A stretch of DNA of 64,000 nucleotides from Phytoseiulus persimilis (taxonomy: Eukaryota > Arthropoda > Arachnida > Mesostigmata > Phytoseiidae), in assembly GCA_037576195.1 (NCBI GenBank), contig CM075103.1:25256723-25320722 (forward strand). The letters are read 5' to 3'. Under the pieces are notes generated by a model that was not told the DNA's origin, searched no databases, and saw only the letters and a program-made list of their open reading frames with translations. Positions 43,848-52,615 of this stretch are shown one piece after another; within the stretch, counting starts at the first letter, position 1; each line of letters begins with the position of its first letter. The position numbers and the translations under genes were made by a program.

Positions 43848-44141
43848 GACCGAGCCCTTAGAATGCGCTCGCCTGACTGTTGAATGTAGAACGGTCGAGG
43901 GTCGATTTGGTTCTCTTTCAGTTTCGAGATGGAGGAGAGCTACCCCGCCTTTTCGATTTCGGAAACCGCAGGAATTCACCCCAACGAGGGCTACTAAGTT
44001 CCGCAATCAACTCCCAACGCTGCATGGGTCGGTTGGAATGCCTGGATTTTCGCTGATTTGCGACGAGGCTCCAAGTTTCTTCCTCGTTGATGATCGTGAG
44101 TTCTCGTCGGTCTTCTTTCCGTGAGACTTTCAATGTAGGAG

Positions 44142-44149
44142 TTTATATA
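44142..44149 (-). promoter_or_regulatory. TATA box of the secreted-protein gene
   Basis: TATATAAA on the minus strand. Transcription would start around 44115, leaving a 5' UTR of about 270 bases that contains upstream ATGs, including a 71-codon frame at 44133-43918. Confidence 0.45.
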
Positions 44150-45049
44150 GGAGTTGATATACTTTGAGAGTACTAGAATCGGGAAGTATGAGGCCATTTG
44201 GAGTTTGCTTCGATTTTTGATCGACGGAATTCTGGGGAAATGGCCAGCAATCGTTCTCCCCCTGCAACGGTGAATTGTAGTTGTGTGCCACCCAGTCAAC
44301 CGACCGATTTTTACAGGAAGAGCTATCACGGTCCTAATAAGTTGTTGGCATGCCCCAGCGGCATTTACTTTTTCAGCTCGGTATTCATCGTTCACGGCTG
44401 GATCTGCGATTATCGGATGCGGAGCGAGATGTTGTTGTCCGACAAAGCGAGTCTTCGAATGTAGACTGACATTCTCAACACGGGTACGCATTTTTTTCTT
44501 CTGCTCCAGAACGAGAGTTCCCAGTCTTGGAGCAATTTTTTGTAGTTAAGAAAGGATGCGCTGATTGTTGGTAGATCACCGTTTGGCGCCTTATCGCGCT
44601 CTTTCATAGTCGAAGGGGAGTCTGCTTGGAGTCAATAATGAGCAAAGCAGTTGTATCTCACGATCACCGGTACAAAGAGACATATCCTTGAGAGCTTCCT
44701 CTCATGGCGCAGTCTTGACTAAGTTGAGAAGAACCAGAGGAACGTATTCGAAGAGAAGTGACGTGTGACAACCCCAGGAGCTATAGAAATGCCAGACAAG
44801 AAGAGAACGCGACAGCCAAACGCGTTCCGTTCAGTGCAGGGATCGGATAACAGTGAAGCATGGGAAGACTTCGAGCGTTCCAGGATTACGCATAAGTGAA
44901 AGAAATATACGCCGAAACGCCAGCCAAAGAAGTGGCTATATTCCGTGCGAGCTTCGGAGATCACAACCGGCAAATTTAGAGGAGCCTGAACCTGGGAGCA
45001 CTCGTCACGGGTGATGTAGCAGATCCGAACGCAGGGTGGACAACTCTGA
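44150..45049. other. No recognised gene
   Basis: A repetitive (AACTCCTATATA)-like AT-rich promoter flank grades into sequence with motif-free open frames. The right end may contain decayed upstream parts of the gag relic at 45050. Confidence 0.35.
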
Positions 45050-45309
45050 AGCATATCCTAGCGACGCCAGATAAGAAGTTTGGCCCGCTCGGAAATGTCC
45101 TTTTCCATATGGATATATTCACCAGGATGCGACAGAGTGAAAACGAATCGGTTCCAGATTGTTTTGATAGCACCATCAAGGCGGTGTTGATAATCAATCA
45201 GCTTATTTGTGGAACGAATCTGGAGCAAGCCAGACGAATCATTTGCGAAGCGCATCAGGATGATCTCCGGCTATCAGAGTGGTCTGAGTATGGCGATCTG
45301 ATCGTTTGA
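45050..45309 (+). pseudogene. Retrotransposon gag relic
   Basis: The plus strand reads FHMDIFTRMRQSENESVPDC then ARRIICEAHQDDLRLSEW. This matches the pattern of Ty3/Gypsy-type Gag (F..R.Q...ESV.DF ... IR..IV....D..LR..L). The surrounding frame is interrupted and no zinc knuckle or LTR is visible. Short remnant. Confidence 0.42.
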
Positions 45310-45397
45310 AACAGCAACCATCGCCCAGCAGAGCTCCGGACAACTCTGGAGTACTTTCCGGCTCCTACGGGACAGGCTGTGAGAATTCAACGTTTCT

Positions 45398-46140
45398 ATG
45401 TTATTTGGAATATGCGACGTAGATATCTGGTAGTTTGAGATATCTCTGATTTCGACGGTTCTTAAACCAATTCCACCTTCCCCGATATACAGTGCGGTGA
45501 AGTTGATTACGACACCTCCCGATTTTTACGAAATCTGAGAATCTCGAGGAAATATGGCAGGGGGAAGTGGCTTACGAGGGGGAGAACGATCACTAACTCA
45601 TGAAAATGGCATTAGCAGCGCGTTTATCCCCAATTCAGGTTTCAGCTGACTTTTCGTAGGACGAGACTGGTGCACATGATTACGACACCCATGAGAAGCA
45701 CAGTGGAACGACACAGTACGCGATTCATATCATCGACGTTAACGAAGCATCACTCGTTCGCGCACCAGGCCGAGCACGACGGGACGCGGCACAACCCTGA
45801 CGAGTGAAGAACAAAACAAAATTAGTGCTATTGAGAAATGTAGACCGTATCATTCCCTGGCTGGTGTCTTCCTTCCTTGGCTGTAATACTGAAAGCCAAT
45901 GGGGCCCACCTATTGCTGAAGTCAATGCTTGGCCCCTATCCACTTAACCTGTACAAGCGGTATATAAGAAGGTTTCTATCAGAATAAACTCACTGGGTGT
46001 AAAAGGTACTCCGAGGATTCTCTATCAACGTGACTGTGCACAGACTCGTACTTCTTCCGAACCTGACTTCGCAACAAGTGCTTTTAGTGAAGTTGGTTTT
46101 AGTCTGAAGGCTATTGCACGCAAAATAGGCAGGACGGGGT
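45398..46140 (+). mobile_element. 5' fragment of a second Tc1 copy, with flank
   Basis: Repeats the sequence at 41029-41510: outer flank, terminal repeat (CAGTGCGGTGAAGTTGATTA), 5' UTR and the first codons of transposase. A solo LTR interrupts it at 45829-46076, after which Tc1 sequence resumes (GCTTTTAGTGAAGTTGGTTT) and stops at about 46140, abutting minisatellite-like sequence. The 3' two thirds and right end are missing. Confidence 0.82.
45829..46076 (+). mobile_element. Solo LTR (BEL/Pao- or Gypsy-type)
   Basis: A 248-bp insertion in the Tc1 fragment, flanked by the 5-bp duplication AGTGC (45824-45828, 46077-46081). The uninterrupted sequence in the first Tc1 copy has a single AGTGC, which fixes the borders. 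It begins TATTGAGAAATG and ends CGCAACA, as expected from TGTTG...CAACA with one mutation. It contains a TATATAAG box and AATAAA downstream of it, the LTR promoter and poly(A) order. Internal regions were presumably lost by LTR-LTR recombination. Confidence 0.8.
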
Positions 46141-46141
46141 G

Positions 46142-46195
46142 TCGGAATCACCCCTCCAGACTTGGAAAAGTAGAGTCAGATTGGTCTCGGAATCA
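46142..46195 (-). repeat. Stray copy of the 45-bp minisatellite unit
   Basis: GGAATCACCCCTCCAGACTT... CAGATTGGTCTCGGAATCA is the reverse complement of slightly more than one unit of the array at 18420-19276. It sits exactly between the broken Tc1 end and the Harbinger relic. Confidence 0.75.
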
Positions 46196-47060
46196 TGGCG
46201 AGCATGCCAGCTGGATTTGGAACGGTCCTGGAGTCAACAGGAGTAAATCCTCACGCGTCAGGCCCGGGAAGTCGGTCAGGTAGGTGGCCCTGATCTGTCG
46301 GAGTCGCGAGTTCCTATCCCTCAACTCTCCGCCTTCAACCTCCGCTCCGAGGGTGTTCTGTGGACCGTTGCGCCGTTCCATGTATTCAACGATCTCGGAA
46401 GACATGTAAGTGTCTTGCCACGATCGCTCGCCGTAGGTGATCTCCAGGTAGCCGACGATCTGACACAGCGAACGGATCTTTGAGAGCATTCTGTTATCGA
46501 GCGTATTGTGCAGCATCGTGTACCGTTGAGCGACTTTCCCATGCACGGCCTCAACGATCCAACGGATCTTAGTGTGTCGTCGAGAAGCGTTGGCTTCATC
46601 CGTAGGGAGCTGCTCCCTGGTGCCTTTCATCGCTGGCATTTCAACTCTGAAACCCAGGCTTCTCATGTGATCCACGGCGTCCCGATCCCGAAAACGCGAT
46701 CAACGATCAATCATCGTTTGCCTTCGGTAACACTCGGAGATGCTCATTCTTCAGAGCTTCCTGCACGATCCTGGCATCGTTCCAAGTTCCAAGTTCCAAG
46801 GAACGGGCCTGCGAAATCGACGGTGAGACCGTTGTTTGTGCAGATCGTGAACGGTTTGCACAAAGGAGTTTTCTTCTGTCCGGAGAATGAGCGCCTCTGG
46901 TAGGTATTGTTGGTGCTTTTCTGGTGGCGGATGAACAGGGTGTGTCCTCTAAGCTGCAACATTTTCGTGGCCTTCTTGTTTTGAGATGTATTTCGGCCAA
47001 ATTTTATCCGATCTGGGAATTTCTTTGATCGGAAGCTCTTGAAGAGACGCATCTTTTCGC
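46193..47060 (-). pseudogene. ISL2EU/Harbinger-type DDE transposase relic
   Basis: From high to low coordinates the minus strand reads QRRSFSGQKKTPLCKPFTIC, TNNGLTVDFAGPFLGTWN, WNDARIVQEALKNE, LPKAND and LIVDRVF, then MRSLGFRVEMPAMKGTREQL, TDEANASRRHTKIRWIVEAV and HGKVAQRY. This is the DDE_Tnp_4 nuclease of ISL2EU elements in the PIF/Harbinger superfamily: Asp in VDFAGPF, Asp in the VDR motif and Glu in RWIVEAVHG. A triple AAGTTCC microduplication at about 46784-46802 and another change near 46690 shift the frame. Terminal repeats were not found, and the reading decays after 46193. Confidence 0.7.
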
Positions 47061-47779
47061 ATTTTTATTTTTGAACCCCAGATGAGTGTCACGTTTTCCA
47101 GAGCTTGTGGAAGTTTTCCTCAATTCAATCCATGGCCCCTACAAGAACCTACCAGGCAATCGCCGATTCTCAACCAATTTCGGAAAATAAAAAACGGAAA
47201 GATGCTTCTCGATCCCAGCTACACAACGCTCGCGAGACCGCGCAGATCGGTGGCGAACCGGAGAAACGATATTCAATACGAGATACCTCTAAATTGAGCC
47301 CTCCAGACCCCCTGCCGACCTCTCCCGTGGAGAACCGCCCGTAACTTCTCAGGGAAGCCGATTTCGAAAATTTCACTGATGGCAAAAGTTTCGTAGGAAT
47401 CGAGCGAAAAGTCTTACCCGAAGCGTCACAGAGATCCTGAGACGCGTCAAGCCTGTAGCGTCTGAGAAACCGGCGAGGCTCCTCATGATGAAATAACTTG
47501 CAGCCTGAGAGGGATTGGGTGAATCGGCTCGCGTCTTGCTTGAAATTCCCGAGTATTCTCTGTTTCCCGGCGACCGGGAACGGATATTCGCTCTCCAAAC
47601 ACCTTACAGCCGCGCGAGATGACCATGGTTCCTTGTCTCTTAGTAGCCCTGGTGCCGGTTCTTTAGAAGCACTGCAGAGTATGGACAAATAGCAAGTCTT
47701 CCATTCATTTTCCCGAATCGATTTTCCGTTATAACGGCAATTCATTTTCCGTTATAAGGAAAATGATATTTTCCGTTAT
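47061..47779. other. No recognised gene; AT-rich palindromes at the right end
   Basis: A 191-codon motif-free minus frame spans 47170-47745. At 47721-47797 the words TTTTCCGTTAT and ATAACGG recur in both orientations, including a perfect-looking palindromic stretch centred near 47782. These could form small hairpins. Confidence 0.45.
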
Positions 47780-47846
47780 GCGTTATAACGGAAAATAGGC
47801 CTAATCAACACCTGCCCAAAATGCAAAACTCAAACTGTACAACACA
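47780..47846 (+). mobile_element. LINE C-terminal zinc-knuckle, left half
   Basis: Encodes TCPKCKTQTVQ, the first part of a C-x2-C-x8-H-x4-C knuckle. The frame is cut after the fifth base of the following codons by the LTR retrotransposon and continues at 51458. Confidence 0.6.
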
Positions 47847-48118
47847 TGTAAGAAGTTCTACTTCCTTTGAATCCTCTCACCATATCCTTTCCACTGCTCG
47901 AGATTCGGGCAGCGCTGTTCAACGGAACTAGTTCGGACAGAGAGGTGGAAGTATCGACTTGTAAATCGATTTTGTTTCAAGGTAGGAATAATATTTCGAT
48001 TGGTCGTTCATCATGTCCATGACCCACTCCCAGGTTGAATCGAGTGTGGGTTAGATAACTCACAGAATAAAATTTTGTTTCAAGCACAAAATCGGTTGTC
48101 GTGATTCTACAGAACTAG
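47847..48118 (+). repeat. Left LTR
   Basis: TGTAAGAAGTTCT... to ...GATTCTACAGAACTAG. Contains AATAAA at about 48065. Equal in length to the right LTR, with about three substitutions. Confidence 0.92.
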
Positions 48119-48144
48119 AAATCGATTTACCGACTCGACACAAG

Positions 48145-49290
48145 ATGCCACCCGTGGTGAAAATTGTATTTCATCTAGTAAAGAGAGAGTGTGAAGAAGG
48201 ATTGAAAGATTTTGTGGAAACCGTGAAAGTGCTGGACAATCCTATCGAGTACAAGTTTCCCGAAGAGCATCAACCACTGGAACAACACACCGCATTGCTG
48301 AAACAGAAGATCGTCCAAAATGCTACAAGATCAATGAAGAAAGCAGGCCACTTCAGGAACGTGAGAGTTTCCCTAAACGGGGAGTCACTTCAGACTTACT
48401 GGGACGAAGATACCAATTTCGTGTTCAAAGATGACGTCCTCGAAGAAGTTCAAGAGAAAGAAGGGATATACGTTGAAAAAGATGCACAATGGACACAGAG
48501 CGACAACCAGACCGAACGAGCCTCATCAGGAAGGAGCCCGTTGTCGATCCTCTCCAAAATTGAGGAAAACTTCGCGATAACCAAGTTTGACAAGGTATGT
48601 CGGAAGGCAGCAGATTGGATTGAGGATTTTGAGAAAGAATGCACCCGGTTCGAGATCACGACGAACGAAATGAAAGTTCGGGCGTTGCGATACTTCGTTC
48701 AAGATGCTACAGAAGAATGGTACAAGTCCTGTCTGATCGAGTACCCTATCGAAGATTTCGCCGCTTGGAAAAACTCTTTTCTCACCGTTTTCGGAGAAAG
48801 AGGATGGTCAAGAATGGAATATGCGCTCGGATTCAGATACATGGCTGGGCCTTATGCTGATTATGCGATAAAAAAATTGCGATTGCTGCTAGATGTTGAA
48901 CGTAACATGACCATTGAGTCGAGGATCAACCTGATCGTCTTCGGATTGCCCTCTGAAATCCGTCGACGTATGGATAAAAAAGACATCAATGGAATCGACG
49001 AGCTCATGAACGAACTTTCTCGATTCGAAACTCCCGTGAAACAACAACAGCAACCATGGAAAAACAAAGAAGACAGGTTCGCAAGAAAAACCGACGCTCA
49101 GAAAGAGCTCACGAATCTTCCCAGAGCAGCACTAGAGAAGAAACCCTGCACGATTTGTGAGAAACTGAACTTCAGAAATCGTTTCCATCCGGTTGAAAAA
49201 TGTTGGAACAGGGGGATGAAAAGAGTCTCGGAAGCCCGGGTCAATCTGAATGAAGACTTGAGCGAGACAGAGGACAGTTCAAAAAACTAA
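48145..49290 (+). CDS. gag: Gag polyprotein of the LTR retrotransposon
   Basis: 381 intact codons starting at the first ATG after the LTR (MPPVVKIVFHLV). The central part (about residues 140-300) is the capsid-like domain with the retrotransposon-gag pattern (WIEDFEKECTRFEI, ALRYFVQDATEEWYK, WKNSFLTVFGE, INLIVFGLPSEIRRRM). Near the C-terminus (about residues 332-350) is a spaced C-x2-C-x9-H-x4-C cluster, longer than the usual nucleic-acid-binding knuckle C-x2-C-x4-H-x4-C. The stop TAA directly follows the slippery heptamer. No disabling mutation is visible. Confidence 0.85.
   Translation: MPPVVKIVFHLVKRECEEGLKDFVETVKVLDNPIEYKFPEEHQPLEQHTALLKQKIVQNATRSMKKAGHFRNVRVSLNGESLQTYWDEDTNFVFKDDVLEEVQEKEGIYVEKDAQWTQSDNQTERASSGRSPLSILSKIEENFAITKFDKVCRKAADWIEDFEKECTRFEITTNEMKVRALRYFVQDATEEWYKSCLIEYPIEDFAAWKNSFLTVFGERGWSRMEYALGFRYMAGPYADYAIKKLRLLLDVERNMTIESRINLIVFGLPSEIRRRMDKKDINGIDELMNELSRFETPVKQQQQPWKNKEDRFARKTDAQKELTNLPRAALEKKPCTICEKLNFRNRFHPVEKCWNRGMKRVSEARVNLNEDLSETEDSSKN
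49281..49287 (+). promoter_or_regulatory. -1 ribosomal frameshift site A AAA AAC
   Basis: In the gag frame the codons are tcA AAA AAC TAA. This is the canonical X XXY YYZ slippery heptamer known from retroviral gag-pro junctions. A -1 shift here enters the pol frame, which is open from this exact point to 50012. A downstream pseudoknot would be expected within about 10 bases; I have not folded the RNA. Confidence 0.75.
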
Positions 49291-50012
49291 AGCGCCCGGA
49301 GAAATTCCCACATCTCATAAGACTTCGAGTAACTGTAAACAGCGAGGAAGAAGTTGAGGCGGTTTATGACACTGGATCTAACGTATCATTGATGAGTTAC
49401 GACTTGGCGAATAAACTCAAAATAAGTCTCATGGAAGGGAAACAGCTCCTCAGTACTCTAAGCGGGAAGAATTTCACCCAAGGCCGGGCAAAATTGAAAT
49501 TGAAGATCGGAAAAATCGAGAAGACAGTCGATGTTCACGTCGTGAAGAATGATCATTTCTCGTATGATTTGCTCTTAGGCTTGGATGTCATAAGAAAATT
49601 CAGACTGATGCAAAACGAAAACCTCACCGTCAGCCAGAGAGTAAGCGAAGAAACAGAGAAGCACGATGTCGAGACTGTCACACCTCTGAGAGGAATTAGC
49701 AAAGGAGCCTCGGAGGCGAAATCAATGACAGCTGAAGTGCACAACAGAGTACAAGAATTCTTGTGCGATAACGAGAATATCTTTGCAAAAGACAAATTCG
49801 ATGTGGGATTAGTGGAGAACCATGAAGCTCGGATCAAGCTGCTCATGGATAGATACGTTGCTAGAAAGCCATACAGATACTCCATTCCAGATCACCGAGA
49901 AATTGAATCACAGATAAGCGAACTGCTACAAAGAGGACTTATTGAAGAGTCGAGTTCTCCGTTTGCCGCACCCGTGACTCTTGCGTTCAAGAAAGACGAG
50001 AGGATGTACTGA
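49288..50012 (+). CDS. pol: Protease and truncated start of reverse transcriptase
   Basis: Reached by the -1 shift. The aspartic protease active site is VYDTGSNVS at about 49362-49388, and the second conserved segment is DLLLGLDVIRKF (about 49570-49605). Next comes the linker before RT, with RKPYRYSIPDHREIESQISE and LIEESSSPFAAPVTLAFKK, which is the N-terminal RT motif of Ty3/Gypsy pol. The frame then meets TGA at 50010-50012, exactly where RT should continue. The RT palm with YxDD, thumb and RNase H are absent. Confidence 0.82.
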
Positions 50013-50014
50013 AA

Positions 50015-51154
50015 GTGGTAAACTTCGTCTCAATACAAGACATCGAGGAAGATCAGGAACGTCACTCAAATGAAATTACCGAATCAGGACGAACCGCGAG
50101 GAGAGGTAAAATCCTCTTCAGAAACGGTCGAGTGTTCATCTCCGAAGACTTCGGGAAGAAAATCATCGAGAAAGTTCACGCAATGTATGGCCACATCGGA
50201 ACGAAACAAATGCTACAAATCCTGAGACCTCGGTATTACTCCAAGAACATGGATAAGCTCGTTAGAAATCACTACGATAGCTGCGAAATCTGCATAAAGA
50301 ACAAATCTAGAACAGCAAGACCGATCGGTGAATTGTCAAAGCTGGGACCAGCGAGAAACCCTTTCGAGATCATGTCTCTCGACACAGTGGGGGGTTTCGG
50401 CGGACTCGGTTCACCGAAACGATACTTGCATATCCTGGTTGACCACTTCACCCGGAAAGCGTATATCTCAACATCGAAACATCAGACTGCAAAAGAAATG
50501 ATCAAGTTGATCAACAAAGTTGCGAAGAATGAACACATCGGAACAATTCTAGTGGATCAGTACTCCGCATTGGACTCGAAATCACTGAAACAATTCCTCC
50601 AAGAGAAGAAAACGCATCTGGTCTTCACATCAGTGGATAATGCAGCATCAAATGGGTTGAATGAACGTCTGAATCAAACTTTAGTGAACCGCATCAGATG
50701 CAAGAGAAACAGCGGAGATCGGCGATCTTGGGCGGTTATAGCTCAAGAGTGCCTTGAAGAATACAACAAGACGCCACACACTGTCACAAAGTTCGCGCCC
50801 AACTATCTATTGCTTGGAAGATCCGAGAGTGTTATTCCGACCGAATTAGAAACGAAACGAGACATCAAAGAAGATAGAGAAGAGGCATTCCGAAATTCGG
50901 AGAAGAATTTCATGATCAACAAGTACAGAATCGACAAAAATCGTAAACACTTCGTGTTCCAAAAAGGAGATCTGGTCTATGTTCACAACGGCAGTAAGTT
51001 GAATCGAAAAAAACTTGACGAGATACGATCGGGACCATTCATGGTTGAGAGAAGGATATCGAACTCCATTTATGAAGTCAGGCGTGATCGACGAGGCAAG
51101 CAGAGGATGCTATATCACAGCAATAAACTTACTCCAGCGCGCTTGCCAACTTGA
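50015..51154 (+). CDS. pol: Integrase of the LTR retrotransposon
   Basis: About 379 codons remain open, but in a different frame from the protease, so no pol fusion is possible across the deletion; the first codon here is GTG and an internal start would be needed. The zinc domain has H-x4-H (HAMYGH) and C-x2-C (CEIC). The catalytic triad is SLDTVGG, LVDQYSA and NGLNERL with 35 residues between the second Asp and Glu (D-D-35-E). A C-terminal GPFMVERRISNSIYEV segment matches the GPY/F module of Gypsy integrases. All motifs are intact. Confidence 0.82.
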   Translation: MVNFVSIQDIEEDQERHSNEITESGRTARRGKILFRNGRVFISEDFGKKIIEKVHAMYGHIGTKQMLQILRPRYYSKNMDKLVRNHYDSCEICIKNKSRTARPIGELSKLGPARNPFEIMSLDTVGGFGGLGSPKRYLHILVDHFTRKAYISTSKHQTAKEMIKLINKVAKNEHIGTILVDQYSALDSKSLKQFLQEKKTHLVFTSVDNAASNGLNERLNQTLVNRIRCKRNSGDRRSWAVIAQECLEEYNKTPHTVTKFAPNYLLLGRSESVIPTELETKRDIKEDREEAFRNSEKNFMINKYRIDKNRKHFVFQKGDLVYVHNGSKLNRKKLDEIRSGPFMVERRISNSIYEVRRDRRGKQRMLYHSNKLTPARLPT

Positions 51155-51172
51155 ACCTTGGTCCAAGTTCTC

Positions 51173-51185
51173 CCGAGGGGGGAGA
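51173..51185 (+). promoter_or_regulatory. Polypurine tract
   Basis: GAGGGGGGAGA directly before the right LTR, the plus-strand primer position. Confidence 0.75.
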
Positions 51186-51457
51186 TGTAAGAAGTTCTGC
51201 TTCCTTTGAATCCTCTCACCATATCCTTTCCACTGCTCGAGATTCGGGCAGCGCTGTTCAACGGAACTAGTTCGGACAGAGAGGTGGAAGTATCGACTTG
51301 TAAATCGATTTTGTTTCAAGGTAGGAATAATATTTCGATTGGTCGTTCATCATGTCCATGACCCACTCCCAGGTTGAATCGAGTGTGGGTTAGATAACTC
51401 ACAGAGTAAAATTTTGTTTCAAGCACAAAATCGGTTGTCGTGATTCTACAGAATTAG
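51186..51457 (+). repeat. Right LTR
   Basis: 272 bp, near-identical to the left LTR, ending GAATTAG next to the ACACA duplication. Confidence 0.92.
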
Positions 51458-51700
51458 ACACATAATCTTCGAATGTATTGACGCACATTACACAGACGAT
51501 CATTTCCTCGAAGCACTAGGTCTCCCGGAGGAAATGCAAGACCCATCGCTAGTGTACAAGACAAAGCTTGCCCTCGAAAAGTGGGAAAAGGTGACCAAAC
51601 GATCTGCGCAAGCACCTGAAATGAAAGACTGGCCCGAACAGAATGCAAACTTATACATATCTCGAACCGAGCCAAAATCAATAAACCCATACCCATACCA
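51458..51700 (+). mobile_element. LINE C-terminal knuckle, right half, and 3' tail
   Basis: Continues the knuckle started at 47780: with one copy of the ACACA duplication the frame reads HIIFEC directly, followed by FLEALGLPEE and LALEKWEKV, the same layout as the LINE end at 29.5-29.6 kb. AATAAA at 51680-51685 is followed by CCCATACCCATACCA, a short tandem 3' tail like those of the other LINE copies here. Confidence 0.65.
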
Positions 51701-52226
51701 TCTCTACGTCGACGACCTACTGGCAGGCGCAGATAGTATCAAACAGGAGAAAAGAGTGGTTGAGGTTCTGAATGAGTCATTCGCGGCGGGTGGCTCTCCT
51801 CTGAAAATGTGGCCAACTAACTCGGCGCAACACGGCAAATTCATCGAAACAAAATATCCCGATGCGACGGTCACTTCCCAAGATGAGAGCTTCCAGTTTC
51901 TGGGTGTCCGGTGGAAACAAGAAGCGAATTCGCTGCATATAGGCTAGTCCTCCGTCGAAAATAGCTCTGCTAAAGGGAGCCAGTCAAGTTTTCGTTCCGA
52001 TTGGTCTTGTCGCGCCAATAATGCTAGGGTTCAAAAGACTGCTCCTGAAACATTGGTAGAAAAAGATAGACTGGGACGCAGCGCTGGGCGAAGCAGATGG
52101 AGGAGAATTTGTGGAAACAACGGGACGGTCAATATATGTGAAAGAAGTCAGCGTTTCCGGCGTTGGCCATAACTTCTGTGAGCTGTTTGGGCGCGGGAGC
52201 TGCACGTGTTTTGCGAGGCTCTAGGT
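51701..52226 (+). pseudogene. BEL/Pao reverse-transcriptase relic
   Basis: The plus strand reads HLYVDDLLAGADSIKQ, then LNESFAAGGSPLKMWPTNS and ESFQFLGVRWKQEANSL. This is the YVDD box and following segment of BEL/Pao-type RT (YVDDLxxG ... GGFxLRKWxSN ... LGLxW). Later frames with stops recall the RNase H entry (GRGSCTCF / ELHVF). It starts exactly at the LINE tail, which suggests the LINE inserted into it, but I cannot find the upstream half of the BEL element to the left of 47780. Confidence 0.6.
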
Positions 52227-52607
52227 CAGTGATTCTCAACCTTTCTTTCGCCGTGCACCCCCACGCGCACCAGGGAAGAACATACCCCGCCTCCAATATT
52301 GAACTTTCAATAATAACATGAGAAATTCAACTGCCGGCGAAGGCTTTTCATTGAATATAACGGTTCAAGTACAGAATCGAATTCGACACGACAAGAATCA
52401 ACGCAAATACCATCAGTGAGAACCTTGTGCTTGGCTGTGCCTGCCAGATCTCGCGTAGGTGTTCTTCGCGCTCTGATCTCTGAACATTCTCCTTCTACAC
52501 AGAGACCTGAGGAAACACAGCCGAGACAAGACGCCGTGTATGCAACGATCCTAAAACATCTCCCATGCACCCTCGGATCTCCCATGCACCGCCTCTGAGA
52601 ATCACTG
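52227..52607. mobile_element. hAT-type MITE, 381 bp
   Basis: Starts CAGTGATTCTCAACC and ends ...TGAGAATCACTG, a known hAT terminal type. Flanked by the perfect 8-bp duplication CTCTAGGT (52219-52226, 52608-52615). No transposase inside. It splits the tail of the BEL/Pao relic. Confidence 0.85.
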
Positions 52608-52615
52608 CTCTAGGT

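Larger units (their letters stand above)
47847..51457 (+). mobile_element. Young LTR retrotransposon (Ty3/Gypsy-like) lacking RT and RNase H
   Basis: A 3611-bp element with two 272-bp LTRs and a perfect 5-bp target duplication ACACA (47842-47846, 51458-51462). Order: LTR, gag, protease plus the first codons of RT, integrase, polypurine tract, LTR. Reverse transcriptase and RNase H are missing between about 50000 and 50015. The LTRs differ at only about three positions, so insertion is recent. The LTR begins TG but ends TAG instead of CA. No tRNA primer-binding site with the usual TGG start follows the left LTR. D-D-35-E integrase after RT and the Asp-protease order place it nearest Ty3/Gypsy. 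Confidence 0.9.

Noticed and set aside
47170..47745. 191-codon minus-strand frame as the missing upstream part of the BEL/Pao element
   Set aside because: Translation on either strand shows no protease or RT motif of BEL/Pao.
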